Source of the DNA: DASZGI01 sp035938995
GTDB lineage: Bacteria; Actinomycetota; Actinomycetes; Streptomycetales; Catenulisporaceae
Reading direction: 5' to 3'
Assembly (NCBI RefSeq): GCF_035938995.1
Contig: NZ_DASZGI010000060.1
Span: 1-16,246, forward strand
DNA: 16,246 nucleotides
Below the pieces are notes generated by a model that searched no databases, had not been told where the DNA came from, and was given only the letters and a program-made list of their open reading frames with translations. Positions 1 to 6,588 of the stretch are shown in pieces; position 1 is the stretch's first letter, and each line of letters begins with the position of its first letter. A program made the position numbers and the translations under genes.

Positions 1-1
1 G

Positions 2-2779
2 TCAGTGGCCTGCGCTCTGCCAGTCCTTGCCGAAACCGACCGACACGTCGAGCGGGACCCGCAGCTGGTAGGCCGAGCCCATCTCGTGGCGGACCAGTTC
101 CTCCACCGCGGACCGCTCGGCGTCGACGACCTCGAGCACGAGTTCGTCGTGCACCTGGAGCAGGACCCGCGACTTGTAGCCGCCCGTGGTCAGCGCCTTG
201 TCCACCCGGAGCATCGCGATCTTGATGATGTCGGCGGCCGAGCCCTGGATCGGTGCGTTCAGCGCCATCCGCTCGGCCATCTGCCGCAGGTGCGGGTTGG
301 TGGAGGTCAGGTCCGGCAGGTAGCGGCGGCGGCCCAGCACGGTCTCGGTGTAGCCGGTCTGCCGCGCCTGCTCGACCACCGCGCGCAGATAGTCGCGGAT
401 GCCGCCGAACCGGGCGAAGTAGTCCTCCATCATCCGCGTGGCCTCGGCGTTCGAGGTGCCGACGTTCTGCGCCAGGCCGAACGCCGACTGCCCGTACGCC
501 AGGCCGTAGGAGACCGCCTTCACCCGGCGCCGCAGCTCGCCGTCCACCTGCTTCGGGGAGACGCCGAAGACGCGCGCCGCGACGGAGGTGTGCAGGTCCT
601 CGCCGGAGTTGAAGGCCTCGATCAGTGCCTCGTCGCCCGACAGGTGCGCCATGATGCGCATCTCGATCTGGCTGTAGTCGGCCGTCATCAGCGTGTCGAA
701 GCCCTCGCCCGCGATGAACGCCCGCCGGATGCGCCGGCCCTCCTCGGTGCGCACCGGGATGTTCTGCAGGTTCGGATCCGTCGAGGACAGCCGCCCGGTC
801 GCGGCGATCATCTGGTTGAACGTGGTGTGGATCCGGCCGTCGTCCATGACCGTCTTGATCAGGCCCTCGACCGTGGTCCGCAGCCGGTTGACGTCGCGGT
901 GCCGCAGCAGGATCACCGGCAGCGGATGGTCGGTCTGGGCGGCGAGCCACTGGAGCGCGTCGGCGTCCGTGGTGTAGCCGGTCTTGATCTTCTTGGTCTT
1001 CGGCAGCTTGAGGCGGTCGAAGAGGATCTCCTGCAGCTGCTTGGGCGAGCCGAGGTTGAACTGGGTGCCGGTCGCGGTGTACGCCTCCTCGACCGCGTGC
1101 TTCACGTCGGCGGCGAACCCGACCTCGAGCTCGGACAGGTACTCCCCGTCCGCGGCGATCCCGGCCTGCTCCATCCGGGCGAGCAGGTCGACCAGCGGAA
1201 GCTCGACGCTCTGCAGGAGGTCGGGGCGCGGGGACGCTCCGTCGGGGATGTCCGCGGACGCCGGGTCGGACACCGGCTGACCGCGCCGGGCCAGCTCCGC
1301 CTCCAGCCGCTCCTCGACCTCGATCACCGCCTGCGCAGCGAGCATCAGGCGCTGCGGGACGGCGGCGTCCTCGTCCGGCCCATCCAGGGTCAGCTGGCCT
1401 TCCGGCTGCGCGGCGGCCAGTTCGCGGCCGAGGTACTGCCGCACCAAGTCGCCGAGCTCGACCACGCGCTGGCCCGACTGCACCAGATAAGCGGCCAGTG
1501 CCGTGTCCCCGGCCAGGCCGGCCAACGGGAAGCCGTGCGCGGCGAGGGCGAGCATGGGCCCCTTCGCGTCGTGCAGGATCTTCGGCCGCGCCGGGTCCGC
1601 CAGCCAGCCGGCCAGGGCCCGCTCGTCCTGCGGGTCGAGCGCGGACGGGTCGATGTAGCCGGCGTGCCCGTCCCGCGCGGCCACCGCGAGCGCGTTGACC
1701 GTGCCGGTGCCCCGGCCCCAGCGCCCGTCGACCGCGATCCCGACCGGGTCCGCCGAGACGGTGTGCTCGGCGAGCCAGGCGGCCACCTGGCCGGTGGTCA
1801 GCACGGCGCCGTCGAGCGCGACCGCCGGCTCCGCGTTCTCGACCACCGCCGCCCCGGCGCCGTCGAGCCCGAACACTTCGCTGATCCGCCCGCGCAGCGC
1901 GCGGAACTGGAGCGTGTCGAAGAGCTGGTCGATGGCCGCGGTGTCGCCGTCGTGCCGCACCAGGTCGTCCGGCCTGGCCTCGAAGTCGACCTCGCGGTCC
2001 AGCTCGGTCAGCAGCCGGTTGGTGCGCACCTGGTCCAGGTGCGCCCGCAGTGCCTCCCCGGCCTTGCCCTTCACCTCGTCGGCCCGCTCCACCAGCTGCT
2101 CCAGCGAGCCGAACTCGCGGATCCACTTGGCCGCGGTCTTCTCGCCGATGCCCGGGATGGAGGGCAGATTGTCGGACGGGTCGCCGCGCAGGGCCGCGAA
2201 GTCGGCGTACTGCTGCGGGCTGAGGCCGTACTTCTCCTCCACCGCCTCGGGGGTGAAGCGGACCAGGTCGGCGACGCCCTTGCGCGGGTAAAGGACGGTG
2301 ACCTTGTCGTTCACGAGCTGGAGGGCGTCCCGGTCGCCGGTGACGATCTCCACCTCGAAGCCCTCGGCCACGGCGCGGGTGGTCAGCGTCGCGATCAGGT
2401 CGTCGGCCTCCGAGCCCTCCTTGCGGAACACCGGGATGTGCAGCGCCGCGAGCACGTCCGAGAGCAGTTCGACCTGGCCGAGGAACTCCGGCGGCGAGGC
2501 CGAGCGCTGGGCCTTGTACTCGGGGAACATCTTGGTGCGCTTGAGGGTGGCGCGGGAGACGTCGAACGCGACCGCGACATGCGTCGGCTTCTCGTCGCGC
2601 ACCACGTTGATCAGCATCGAGGTGAACCCGAAGACCGCGTTCGTGGTGACGCCGGAGGTGGTGGTGAAGTTCTCGGCGGGCAGGGCGAAGAACGCCCGGT
2701 ACGCCATCGAGTGCCCATCAAGCAGCAGCAGCCGCCGGGCCGCGGTTTCTGTGGCGGTGGGGATTGTGTTCTCGCCCAC
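2..2779 (-). CDS. polA: DNA polymerase I
   Basis: Family A DNA polymerase for Okazaki-fragment processing and repair synthesis, 925 aa from the chosen GTG. Residues about 16-305 form the 5'-3' flap exonuclease: LLLLDGHSMAYRAFF, EADDLIA, VTGDRDA and the helix-hairpin GDPSDNLPSIPGIGEKTA. Residues about 340-500 match the proofreading-domain position, but the expected DxE metal motif reads AVDGRWG, so that domain is probably inactive, as is usual in actinobacteria. Residues about 520-925 are the polymerase: motif A DYSQIEMRI (Asp701), O-helix RRRVKAVSYGLAYG with Tyr758, motif C QVHDELV (His877-Asp878). Three in-frame GTGs are possible, at 2833, 2803 and 2779. The 2779 start has an AGGAG eight bases upstream, and a TAGGAT -10 box lies upstream of both 2803 and 2779 but downstream of 2833. 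The gene is divergent from the thioesterase. Function is certain; the start is inferred. Confidence 0.97.
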   Translation of the reverse strand: MGENTIPTATETAARRLLLLDGHSMAYRAFFALPAENFTTTSGVTTNAVFGFTSMLINVVRDEKPTHVAVAFDVSRATLKRTKMFPEYKAQRSASPPEFLGQVELLSDVLAALHIPVFRKEGSEADDLIATLTTRAVAEGFEVEIVTGDRDALQLVNDKVTVLYPRKGVADLVRFTPEAVEEKYGLSPQQYADFAALRGDPSDNLPSIPGIGEKTAAKWIREFGSLEQLVERADEVKGKAGEALRAHLDQVRTNRLLTELDREVDFEARPDDLVRHDGDTAAIDQLFDTLQFRALRGRISEVFGLDGAGAAVVENAEPAVALDGAVLTTGQVAAWLAEHTVSADPVGIAVDGRWGRGTGTVNALAVAARDGHAGYIDPSALDPQDERALAGWLADPARPKILHDAKGPMLALAAHGFPLAGLAGDTALAAYLVQSGQRVVELGDLVRQYLGRELAAAQPEGQLTLDGPDEDAAVPQRLMLAAQAVIEVEERLEAELARRGQPVSDPASADIPDGASPRPDLLQSVELPLVDLLARMEQAGIAADGEYLSELEVGFAADVKHAVEEAYTATGTQFNLGSPKQLQEILFDRLKLPKTKKIKTGYTTDADALQWLAAQTDHPLPVILLRHRDVNRLRTTVEGLIKTVMDDGRIHTTFNQMIAATGRLSSTDPNLQNIPVRTEEGRRIRRAFIAGEGFDTLMTADYSQIEMRIMAHLSGDEALIEAFNSGEDLHTSVAARVFGVSPKQVDGELRRRVKAVSYGLAYGQSAFGLAQNVGTSNAEATRMMEDYFARFGGIRDYLRAVVEQARQTGYTETVLGRRRYLPDLTSTNPHLRQMAERMALNAPIQGSAADIIKIAMLRVDKALTTGGYKSRVLLQVHDELVLEVVDAERSAVEELVRHEMGSAYQLRVPLDVSVGFGKDWQSAGH

Positions 2780-2787
2780 GGCGGGTG

Positions 2788-2792
2788 CTCCT
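2788..2792 (-). promoter_or_regulatory. Ribosome binding site deciding the polA start
   Basis: The minus strand reads AGGAG here, eight bases before GTG at 2777-2779. No comparable purine motif precedes the in-frame GTGs at 2803 or 2833. This favours a 925-aa polA product. Confidence 0.6.
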
Positions 2793-2810
2793 GTCTTTTC
2801 CACGGGTGCG

Positions 2811-2816
2811 ATCCTA
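2811..2816 (-). promoter_or_regulatory. Candidate polA -10 box (TAGGAT)
   Basis: The minus strand reads TAGGAT, a close match to the actinomycete housekeeping -10 pattern TAGRRT. Transcription would begin near 2804, giving a leader of about 25 nt with the AGGAG site before the GTG at 2779. A leaderless start at GTG 2803 would also fit, since only seven bases separate the box from it. No convincing -35 hexamer is seen at the usual spacing. Confidence 0.5.
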
Positions 2817-2868
2817 TGCGCTGGGTCCGACACAATCGGCCGGGCGAGCGGAAAGGGTGACGCTGGTT

Positions 2869-3303
2869 ATGGGCGACGCACAGGTGCAGGACTACGCGGC
2901 GCAGCTGCGGGAACTGTACGGGGACGTCTTTGTCAATGGTGGCGCACTCGGCGCAAAGCTCGGTATCAAGTTGCTCGAGGCGTCCGTGGAGCGCCTGGTG
3001 GCGACCATGCCGGTGGAGGGCAACACGCAGCCGCTCGGCCTGCTGCACGGCGGCGCGTCGGTAGCGCTCGCCGAGACCCTCGGATCGACCGGAGCGGCGC
3101 TGCACGCCGGGCGCGGCAGCTTCGTCGTCGGGGTCGACATCAACGCCACCCACCACCGCGCCGCGCGCTCCGGAATCGTGACGGGGGTGGCCACTCCGCT
3201 CCATCTCGGCCGGACGATCGCTAGCTACGAAGTCGTGATTTCGGATGAACGGGAGCGCCGCATCTGCACCTGCAGAATCACCTGCCTCATCCGGGAGGCC
3301 TGA
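2869..3303 (+). CDS. PaaI-family hotdog thioesterase
   Basis: A 144-aa single-domain hotdog-fold thioesterase that should hydrolyse an acyl- or aryl-CoA thioester in the cytoplasm. The PaaI/YdiI-type signature is clear: NTQPLGLLHGGASVALAET, with His60-Gly-Gly and the probable catalytic Glu69, followed by VVGVDINATHHRAAR. Length is normal for the family. The ATG at 2869 is chosen because GGAAAGGG ends about 11 bases upstream; an in-frame GTG at 2857 has no room for a ribosome site. It is divergent from polA with about 90 bp between start codons, so both promoters lie in that short gap. CACAAT at 2831-2836 is a weak -10 candidate. The substrate cannot be read from the sequence. Confidence 0.9.
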   Translation: MGDAQVQDYAAQLRELYGDVFVNGGALGAKLGIKLLEASVERLVATMPVEGNTQPLGLLHGGASVALAETLGSTGAALHAGRGSFVVGVDINATHHRAARSGIVTGVATPLHLGRTIASYEVVISDERERRICTCRITCLIREA

Positions 3304-3343
3304 CCCCACTGGCAGCTGGCGCTGGCGCCGCGCTTATCGCATC

Positions 3344-3367
3344 CTGTGACCCAGAGGTGGGTCACAG
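3344..3367. repeat. Perfect 9-6-9 inverted repeat upstream of gene A
   Basis: Arms CTGTGACCC (3344-3352) and GGGTCACAG (3359-3367) are exact reverse complements around a six-base centre AGAGGT. The palindrome begins 40 bases after the thioesterase stop and ends 15 bases before the GTG of gene A. It overlaps the best -35 candidate for gene A, as a repressor operator would. As RNA it would be a stable hexaloop hairpin at the end of the thioesterase transcript, but no T run follows, so an ordinary intrinsic terminator is less likely. Confidence 0.7.
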
Positions 3368-3376
3368 AGAGATAAC
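3347..3376 (+). promoter_or_regulatory. Candidate promoter of gene A, leaderless
   Basis: GTGACC at 3347-3352 (one mismatch to TTGACC) and GATAAC at 3371-3376 are 18 bases apart. The -10 hexamer ends six bases before the GTG at 3383, so transcription would start at or next to the start codon. The region lacks a strong ribosome site, with only a weak AGAGAG at 3366-3371. The inverted repeat covers the -35 hexamer. Confidence 0.4.
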
Positions 3377-3382
3377 GAACAC

Positions 3383-4099
3383 GTGGCGTCTTTATATATC
3401 GAATTCGAAGACAGCGAGTACGACGACGTCGAGTTCCTGGACGCCGGCCCGGCCGAATTCGGGGCCGGCGCCTTCGGATCCGGCGCGCCGGCGGACGCTC
3501 CCAGGGCCGACGATCCCGAAATCGCGGCGCTCGGGATCGAGGGTCCCCACGAAGTGATCGGCGTGTCGCCGCGGAGCGACCCGCCCCGGTGGCGCCGGCC
3601 GCGCCTGCCCGAGCAGCGCCGCAGAATACTGATCGGCGCGGTCGTCGTGGCGGGGATCGGCGCCGGGATCGGCGACGCGCTGGCGGCGCAGGCCGCGCAG
3701 CACGCGGCCGACCGCCCGACCCTCGACCTGGTCGACGCCGCCTACACCCCCAACGCCGACGGAGACGGCTACGACCTGCTGCTCGATCTGGGCAACGGCG
3801 GTGCGAGCACGGCGACGATCACCTCGGTCGCGGTGAACCAGCCCGGCCTCGCGCTGCTGTACCCCGGCGCGGCGGCCGCGGTCGGGGCGCACCAGCAGAT
3901 CGAGATCGTGCTGGGCGGCCAGTTCGACTGCTCGGGGCTCACCGGCGACCCGGCGACGATCCAGATCACCCTGCGCACCGCGCACGGGACCGCCGCCGAC
4001 CTCTCGTTCCCGGTCCCGGCGAGCGCGGCACTGCCCGACGGCTGGCTGAGCTACCGGGCGGCGTACTGCGACTTCGCTGAGACCGGCGGGCTTCAGTAG
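3383..4099 (+). CDS. Gene A: single-span membrane protein, two-Cys outer domain
   Basis: Unrecognised protein of 238 aa. Residues 1-80 are acidic then basic and should be cytoplasmic, beginning with YIEFEDSEYDDVEF; RRPRLPEQRRR precedes a hydrophobic span at about 82-105 that ends in a small-residue stretch. Residues about 108-238 are a beta-rich outer domain (DLLLDLGNGGASTATITSVAV, QQIEIVLGGQFDC) with Cys183 and Cys229 and no other cysteine, suggesting one disulfide. It resembles genes B-D in this layout. The start is GTG at 3383, probably leaderless. Codon 4 is TTA, rare in this genome and, in Streptomyces, dependent on bldA tRNA. Gene B follows after 96 bases. Function is unknown; a cell-surface or signal-sensing role is only a guess. 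Confidence 0.8.
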   Translation: MASLYIEFEDSEYDDVEFLDAGPAEFGAGAFGSGAPADAPRADDPEIAALGIEGPHEVIGVSPRSDPPRWRRPRLPEQRRRILIGAVVVAGIGAGIGDALAAQAAQHAADRPTLDLVDAAYTPNADGDGYDLLLDLGNGGASTATITSVAVNQPGLALLYPGAAAAVGAHQQIEIVLGGQFDCSGLTGDPATIQITLRTAHGTAADLSFPVPASAALPDGWLSYRAAYCDFAETGGLQ

Positions 4100-4147
4100 G
4101 TACCGACGACTGTGGCGGGACCACCAGCCGCCTTCTCAACGCGCTGT

Positions 4148-4191
4148 TAGAGTGTCGGGCGGGCGCTCGGCACGAGACGAGGGCGGGGAGG
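4148..4191 (+). promoter_or_regulatory. Candidate -10 box and ribosome site of gene B
   Basis: TAGAGT at 4148-4153 is a good actinomycete -10 match, without a clear -35. GGGGAGG at 4185-4191 is a strong ribosome binding site four bases before the ATG at 4196. Gene B may therefore have its own promoter as well as read-through from gene A. Confidence 0.4.
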
Positions 4192-4195
4192 CGCG

Positions 4196-5308
4196 ATGGC
4201 ACTCGAGATCGAATTCGAGGAAGACGACCACCCCGATGCCGCCCTGCCCGCCGACGATGCGGAGCCCGACGCGCCGGGGGTGGAAGCGGCTGCTGCCACG
4301 GAAGAAACCGGGGCGGAAGAGACCGCGCCCGAAGAAGCCGGGACGACGCGCTCGCGGATCGACGCTCTTCTCGCCTCCCCGCTCCCCCTCTCCAGCAGCC
4401 TGCTGTTTCAGATCGGCGTGCTGCTGACGGCGTTCGTCGTCGGCGCGAGCTCCGTCGCGGGCTACCAACTCGGCCGCGCCGCGCCGCAGAACCGGGCGAT
4501 CGTCGCTCTCCACCTGGCCGGGGGCCGCACCTACCTGTTCAGCCCGGCTCCCGTGCCGCGCGACGCCACCTGGTCCGACACCGTCGAGCGCCCGGTGTCG
4601 CTGACGGTCGTCAACGACGGCCCGGACCCGCTGACCGTGGTCGACGGCACGGTGACCGGCCCCCTCGTCCACGCCGACTTCGCCCTGCCCGCTGGCGGCC
4701 TGGACCTCGCAGCCGGAGCGATCGCCACCGTGCACGCGACGGCCCGGGTCGACTGCCGAGCCGTCTTCGAACCCCTGTTCCTGACCGGAGGCGACCCGTC
4801 GTCGCTCGACACGGTGGCCGACTTCGGCGTGCGCACGCTCGACGGTCGGGCCCGCCACACCCGCCTCACCGTCGACACCGCCAGCGCCGCGGCGGTCTCC
4901 GGGGTCTGCACGCTGCTCTCGCCGCCGGTGCGGGTCGGCGGGGCGGACTTCAGCGTGCTGATCGGCTCCGACTCCTACGCCGTCACCGTTCCGGCCAGCA
5001 GCGGCGCCCCGTTCCCGATGTCCATCAGCACCCTCCAGGACAGCGTCAACCAGTGGTCTGTCAGCGGCGGACTGACCGCCCGGCTCGCCGACCCGTTCGT
5101 CATACTGCCCGCCCACGGGAGCGCGAACGTGGTCGTCGACGTCACCGTGACGAACTGCTCCGCGGCCACACGCGCCAACGACGACGAGTTCGGCTTCTTC
5201 CCCCTGGTGTTCACCGAGGCTGACGGCGCCGCGAAGGCGGAGGAGTTCACCCAGCAGACGCCGCTCGTCTCCCGGGCCGCGATCGGGCAGGCATGCGGTG
5301 GCCGGTAA
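4196..5308 (+). CDS. Gene B: membrane protein with two two-Cys outer domains
   Basis: Unrecognised protein of 370 aa, ATG start with GGGGAGG four bases upstream. Residues 1-65 are strongly acidic (MALEIEFEEDDHPDAALPADD and many Glu/Ala), probably disordered and cytoplasmic. A hydrophobic span lies at about 68-91. The outer part has two similar beta-rich modules, about 100-240 and 245-370. Each shows a V/T-rich strand ending in D-C or N-C (ARVDC with Cys187; VTVTNC with Cys321) and a closing cysteine 51 or 46 residues later (Cys238, Cys367). The spacing matches genes A and D, so B looks like a duplicated-domain member of the same family. Its end overlaps the start of gene C by 11 bases, indicating translational coupling. 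Function unknown. Confidence 0.82.
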   Translation: MALEIEFEEDDHPDAALPADDAEPDAPGVEAAAATEETGAEETAPEEAGTTRSRIDALLASPLPLSSSLLFQIGVLLTAFVVGASSVAGYQLGRAAPQNRAIVALHLAGGRTYLFSPAPVPRDATWSDTVERPVSLTVVNDGPDPLTVVDGTVTGPLVHADFALPAGGLDLAAGAIATVHATARVDCRAVFEPLFLTGGDPSSLDTVADFGVRTLDGRARHTRLTVDTASAAAVSGVCTLLSPPVRVGGADFSVLIGSDSYAVTVPASSGAPFPMSISTLQDSVNQWSVSGGLTARLADPFVILPAHGSANVVVDVTVTNCSAATRANDDEFGFFPLVFTEADGAAKAEEFTQQTPLVSRAAIGQACGGR

Positions 5309-5807
5309 CCTCCGCCCAGTCCTGCGCCCCGGCACCGTGACGGCGGCGCTGGCGATATGCGGCCTGCTGCTCGGCGGCCTCACCAGCCACGCCCTCGTCC
5401 ACAGCGATTCCGCGCCCCGGATCATCCTGCGCCAGGCAGCCGACAACGACGAGCCCAGCCAGCCGTCGACGTTGGGGATCCTCACGGCCGGCTCCGGCAT
5501 CGCGCCCCAGATCATCGTCCCCCTCACGAACGACAGCAGCGTCACCGTCGAGATCTTCGGCGCCACGCTCAACGGGCAAGACTCGGCGATCGCGGAAGCG
5601 TCGCTGCAGGTGAAGCTCGCACCCGGCGCGAGCGGCTACACCGCCGTCCTGCTTCCCAGCCCGAACCGCTGCGGCGACGTGGCCATGGACTCCTCCGCCC
5701 CGGCGCAGATCACCGTGTTCGCCCGGGAGCCGGGCGGAAACAAGCAGCCCGTACCGGTGCAGATCACCGGCACGATCGGCGCCTACCTGGACGGCTGTGC
5801 CCTTTGA
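5298..5807 (+). CDS. Gene C: small anchored or secreted two-Cys protein
   Basis: Unrecognised protein of 169 aa, GTG start inside the last codons of gene B. The N-terminus is short and basic (MAGNLRPVLR), followed by a hydrophobic stretch at about 13-33 that could be an uncleaved anchor or a signal peptide (possible cleavage near SHALV). Unlike A, B and D it has no acidic cytoplasmic tail and no IEFE motif. The outer part is beta-rich (IAPQIIVPLTNDSSVTVEIF) with Cys125 and Cys167, 42 residues apart, close to the C-terminus as in its neighbours. Cys21 lies inside the hydrophobic stretch, but the residues before it do not form a convincing lipobox. Overlap with B suggests co-translation and perhaps a joint complex. 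Confidence 0.78.
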   Translation: MAGNLRPVLRPGTVTAALAICGLLLGGLTSHALVHSDSAPRIILRQAADNDEPSQPSTLGILTAGSGIAPQIIVPLTNDSSVTVEIFGATLNGQDSAIAEASLQVKLAPGASGYTAVLLPSPNRCGDVAMDSSAPAQITVFAREPGGNKQPVPVQITGTIGAYLDGCAL

Positions 5808-5832
5808 CAGCTCCGCCAGATGGTTAAGTTCC
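5804..5832 (+). promoter_or_regulatory. Weak candidate promoter before gene D
   Basis: A perfect TTGACA -35 hexamer at 5804-5809 overlaps the stop codon of gene C. No good TANNNT -10 follows at 16-19 bases; the nearest AT-rich stretch, TTAAGTT (5824-5830), is only 14 bases away. It may serve gene D or be a chance match. Confidence 0.2.
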
Positions 5833-5858
5833 GAGCGCTTGTCGGCCACACTGACGCT

Positions 5859-6566
5859 ATGAGGCGCAGGACGGGCGGAGTGGCGGACCGCGGTGAGAGC
5901 GGTCCGAGCCCGCTGGAGATCGAGTTCGAGGACGAGGAGGGCGACGGCGGCGCGCAGGAAGGCTCCCGGCGGTGGGGCGAGCAGGTGCCGCCCGCACCGG
6001 ACCGGCGGCGGCTGCGGCGTCGCACGGTCGGGGCCGCGGCCGTCATCGGCGTCGTGGCGCTCGTCGCGGCGCTCACCGCGCGGAACGCCGCCAACTCCGG
6101 TTCCTCCGCCCCGAACAGCTACTCCGCCGACGGCTCGACGGCCGTGCAGATGACCTACGTCGGCTCGACCCTCGTCTCGGTTCCGCAACGCCGCATCGAA
6201 GTCACGGTGAGCGTCACGCCGGTGCAGCCGCAGGCGTTGGACATCACGCAGATCAGCGTCAGCGAGGCCGGCGTCGCGGTCGCCCCGGCCGACTCCTCCT
6301 CCCCGGTCGTGGTGCCCGCCGCGGGGCGGGAGGTCGTGCTGGTGCTGACCGTGACGGACTGCTCCCGGGTGCCGATGGACGAAAGCATGGCGTACGTCGA
6401 CGTGATCACCCGGCAGCAGAACGGCGAGCTGATGGACCGGTTCACGATCCTCGGCGACCGCTACTCCGCCGACATCTCCCGGCTGCTGCACCGGATCTGC
6501 GGCCCCACTCCGGCGCCCGGCCCGGCCACGCCGCGCGCGACCGGGCCCCTGGGCACCGTTTCCTAG
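5859..6566 (+). CDS. Gene D: single-span membrane protein, two-Cys outer domain
   Basis: Unrecognised protein of 235 aa from ATG 5859; an in-frame ATG at 5820 would add 13 residues, and neither has an obvious ribosome site. The cytoplasmic N-terminus carries SPLEIEFEDEEGDGG at about 17-31, almost the same motif as in gene B. A basic patch RRRLRRR precedes a hydrophobic span at about 57-75. The outer domain (about 85-215) is beta-rich (RRIEVTVSVTP, REVVLVLTVTDC) with Cys168 and Cys214, 46 residues apart, then a Pro/Ala-rich tail. It lies 51 bases after gene C and converges on livF with only 22 bases between stop codons. It belongs with A-C by layout and motif. Function unknown. Confidence 0.8.
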   Translation: MRRRTGGVADRGESGPSPLEIEFEDEEGDGGAQEGSRRWGEQVPPAPDRRRLRRRTVGAAAVIGVVALVAALTARNAANSGSSAPNSYSADGSTAVQMTYVGSTLVSVPQRRIEVTVSVTPVQPQALDITQISVSEAGVAVAPADSSSPVVVPAAGREVVLVLTVTDCSRVPMDESMAYVDVITRQQNGELMDRFTILGDRYSADISRLLHRICGPTPAPGPATPRATGPLGTVS

Positions 6567-6573
6567 TCCGCAA

Positions 6574-6586
6574 CCGCCCGCGGCGG
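6574..6586. terminator. Short GC hairpin between converging genes
   Basis: CCGCC and GGCGG (6574-6578, 6582-6586) pair around a three-base loop in the 22-base gap between the stop codons of gene D and livF. The stem is only five pairs and no T run follows, so it is at best a weak two-way terminator. Confidence 0.3.
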
Positions 6587-6588
6587 CC

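Noticed and set aside
5..2860. A 951-codon open frame antisense to polA on the + strand
   Set aside because: It mirrors polA codons, is rich in Arg, Val, His and Leu without any motif, and polA is unmistakable on the other strand.
5298..5807. Gene C as a truncated pseudogene of the cluster
   Set aside because: It has an intact frame, an N-terminal hydrophobic segment and both outer-domain cysteines at normal spacing, so it is better seen as a short family member.
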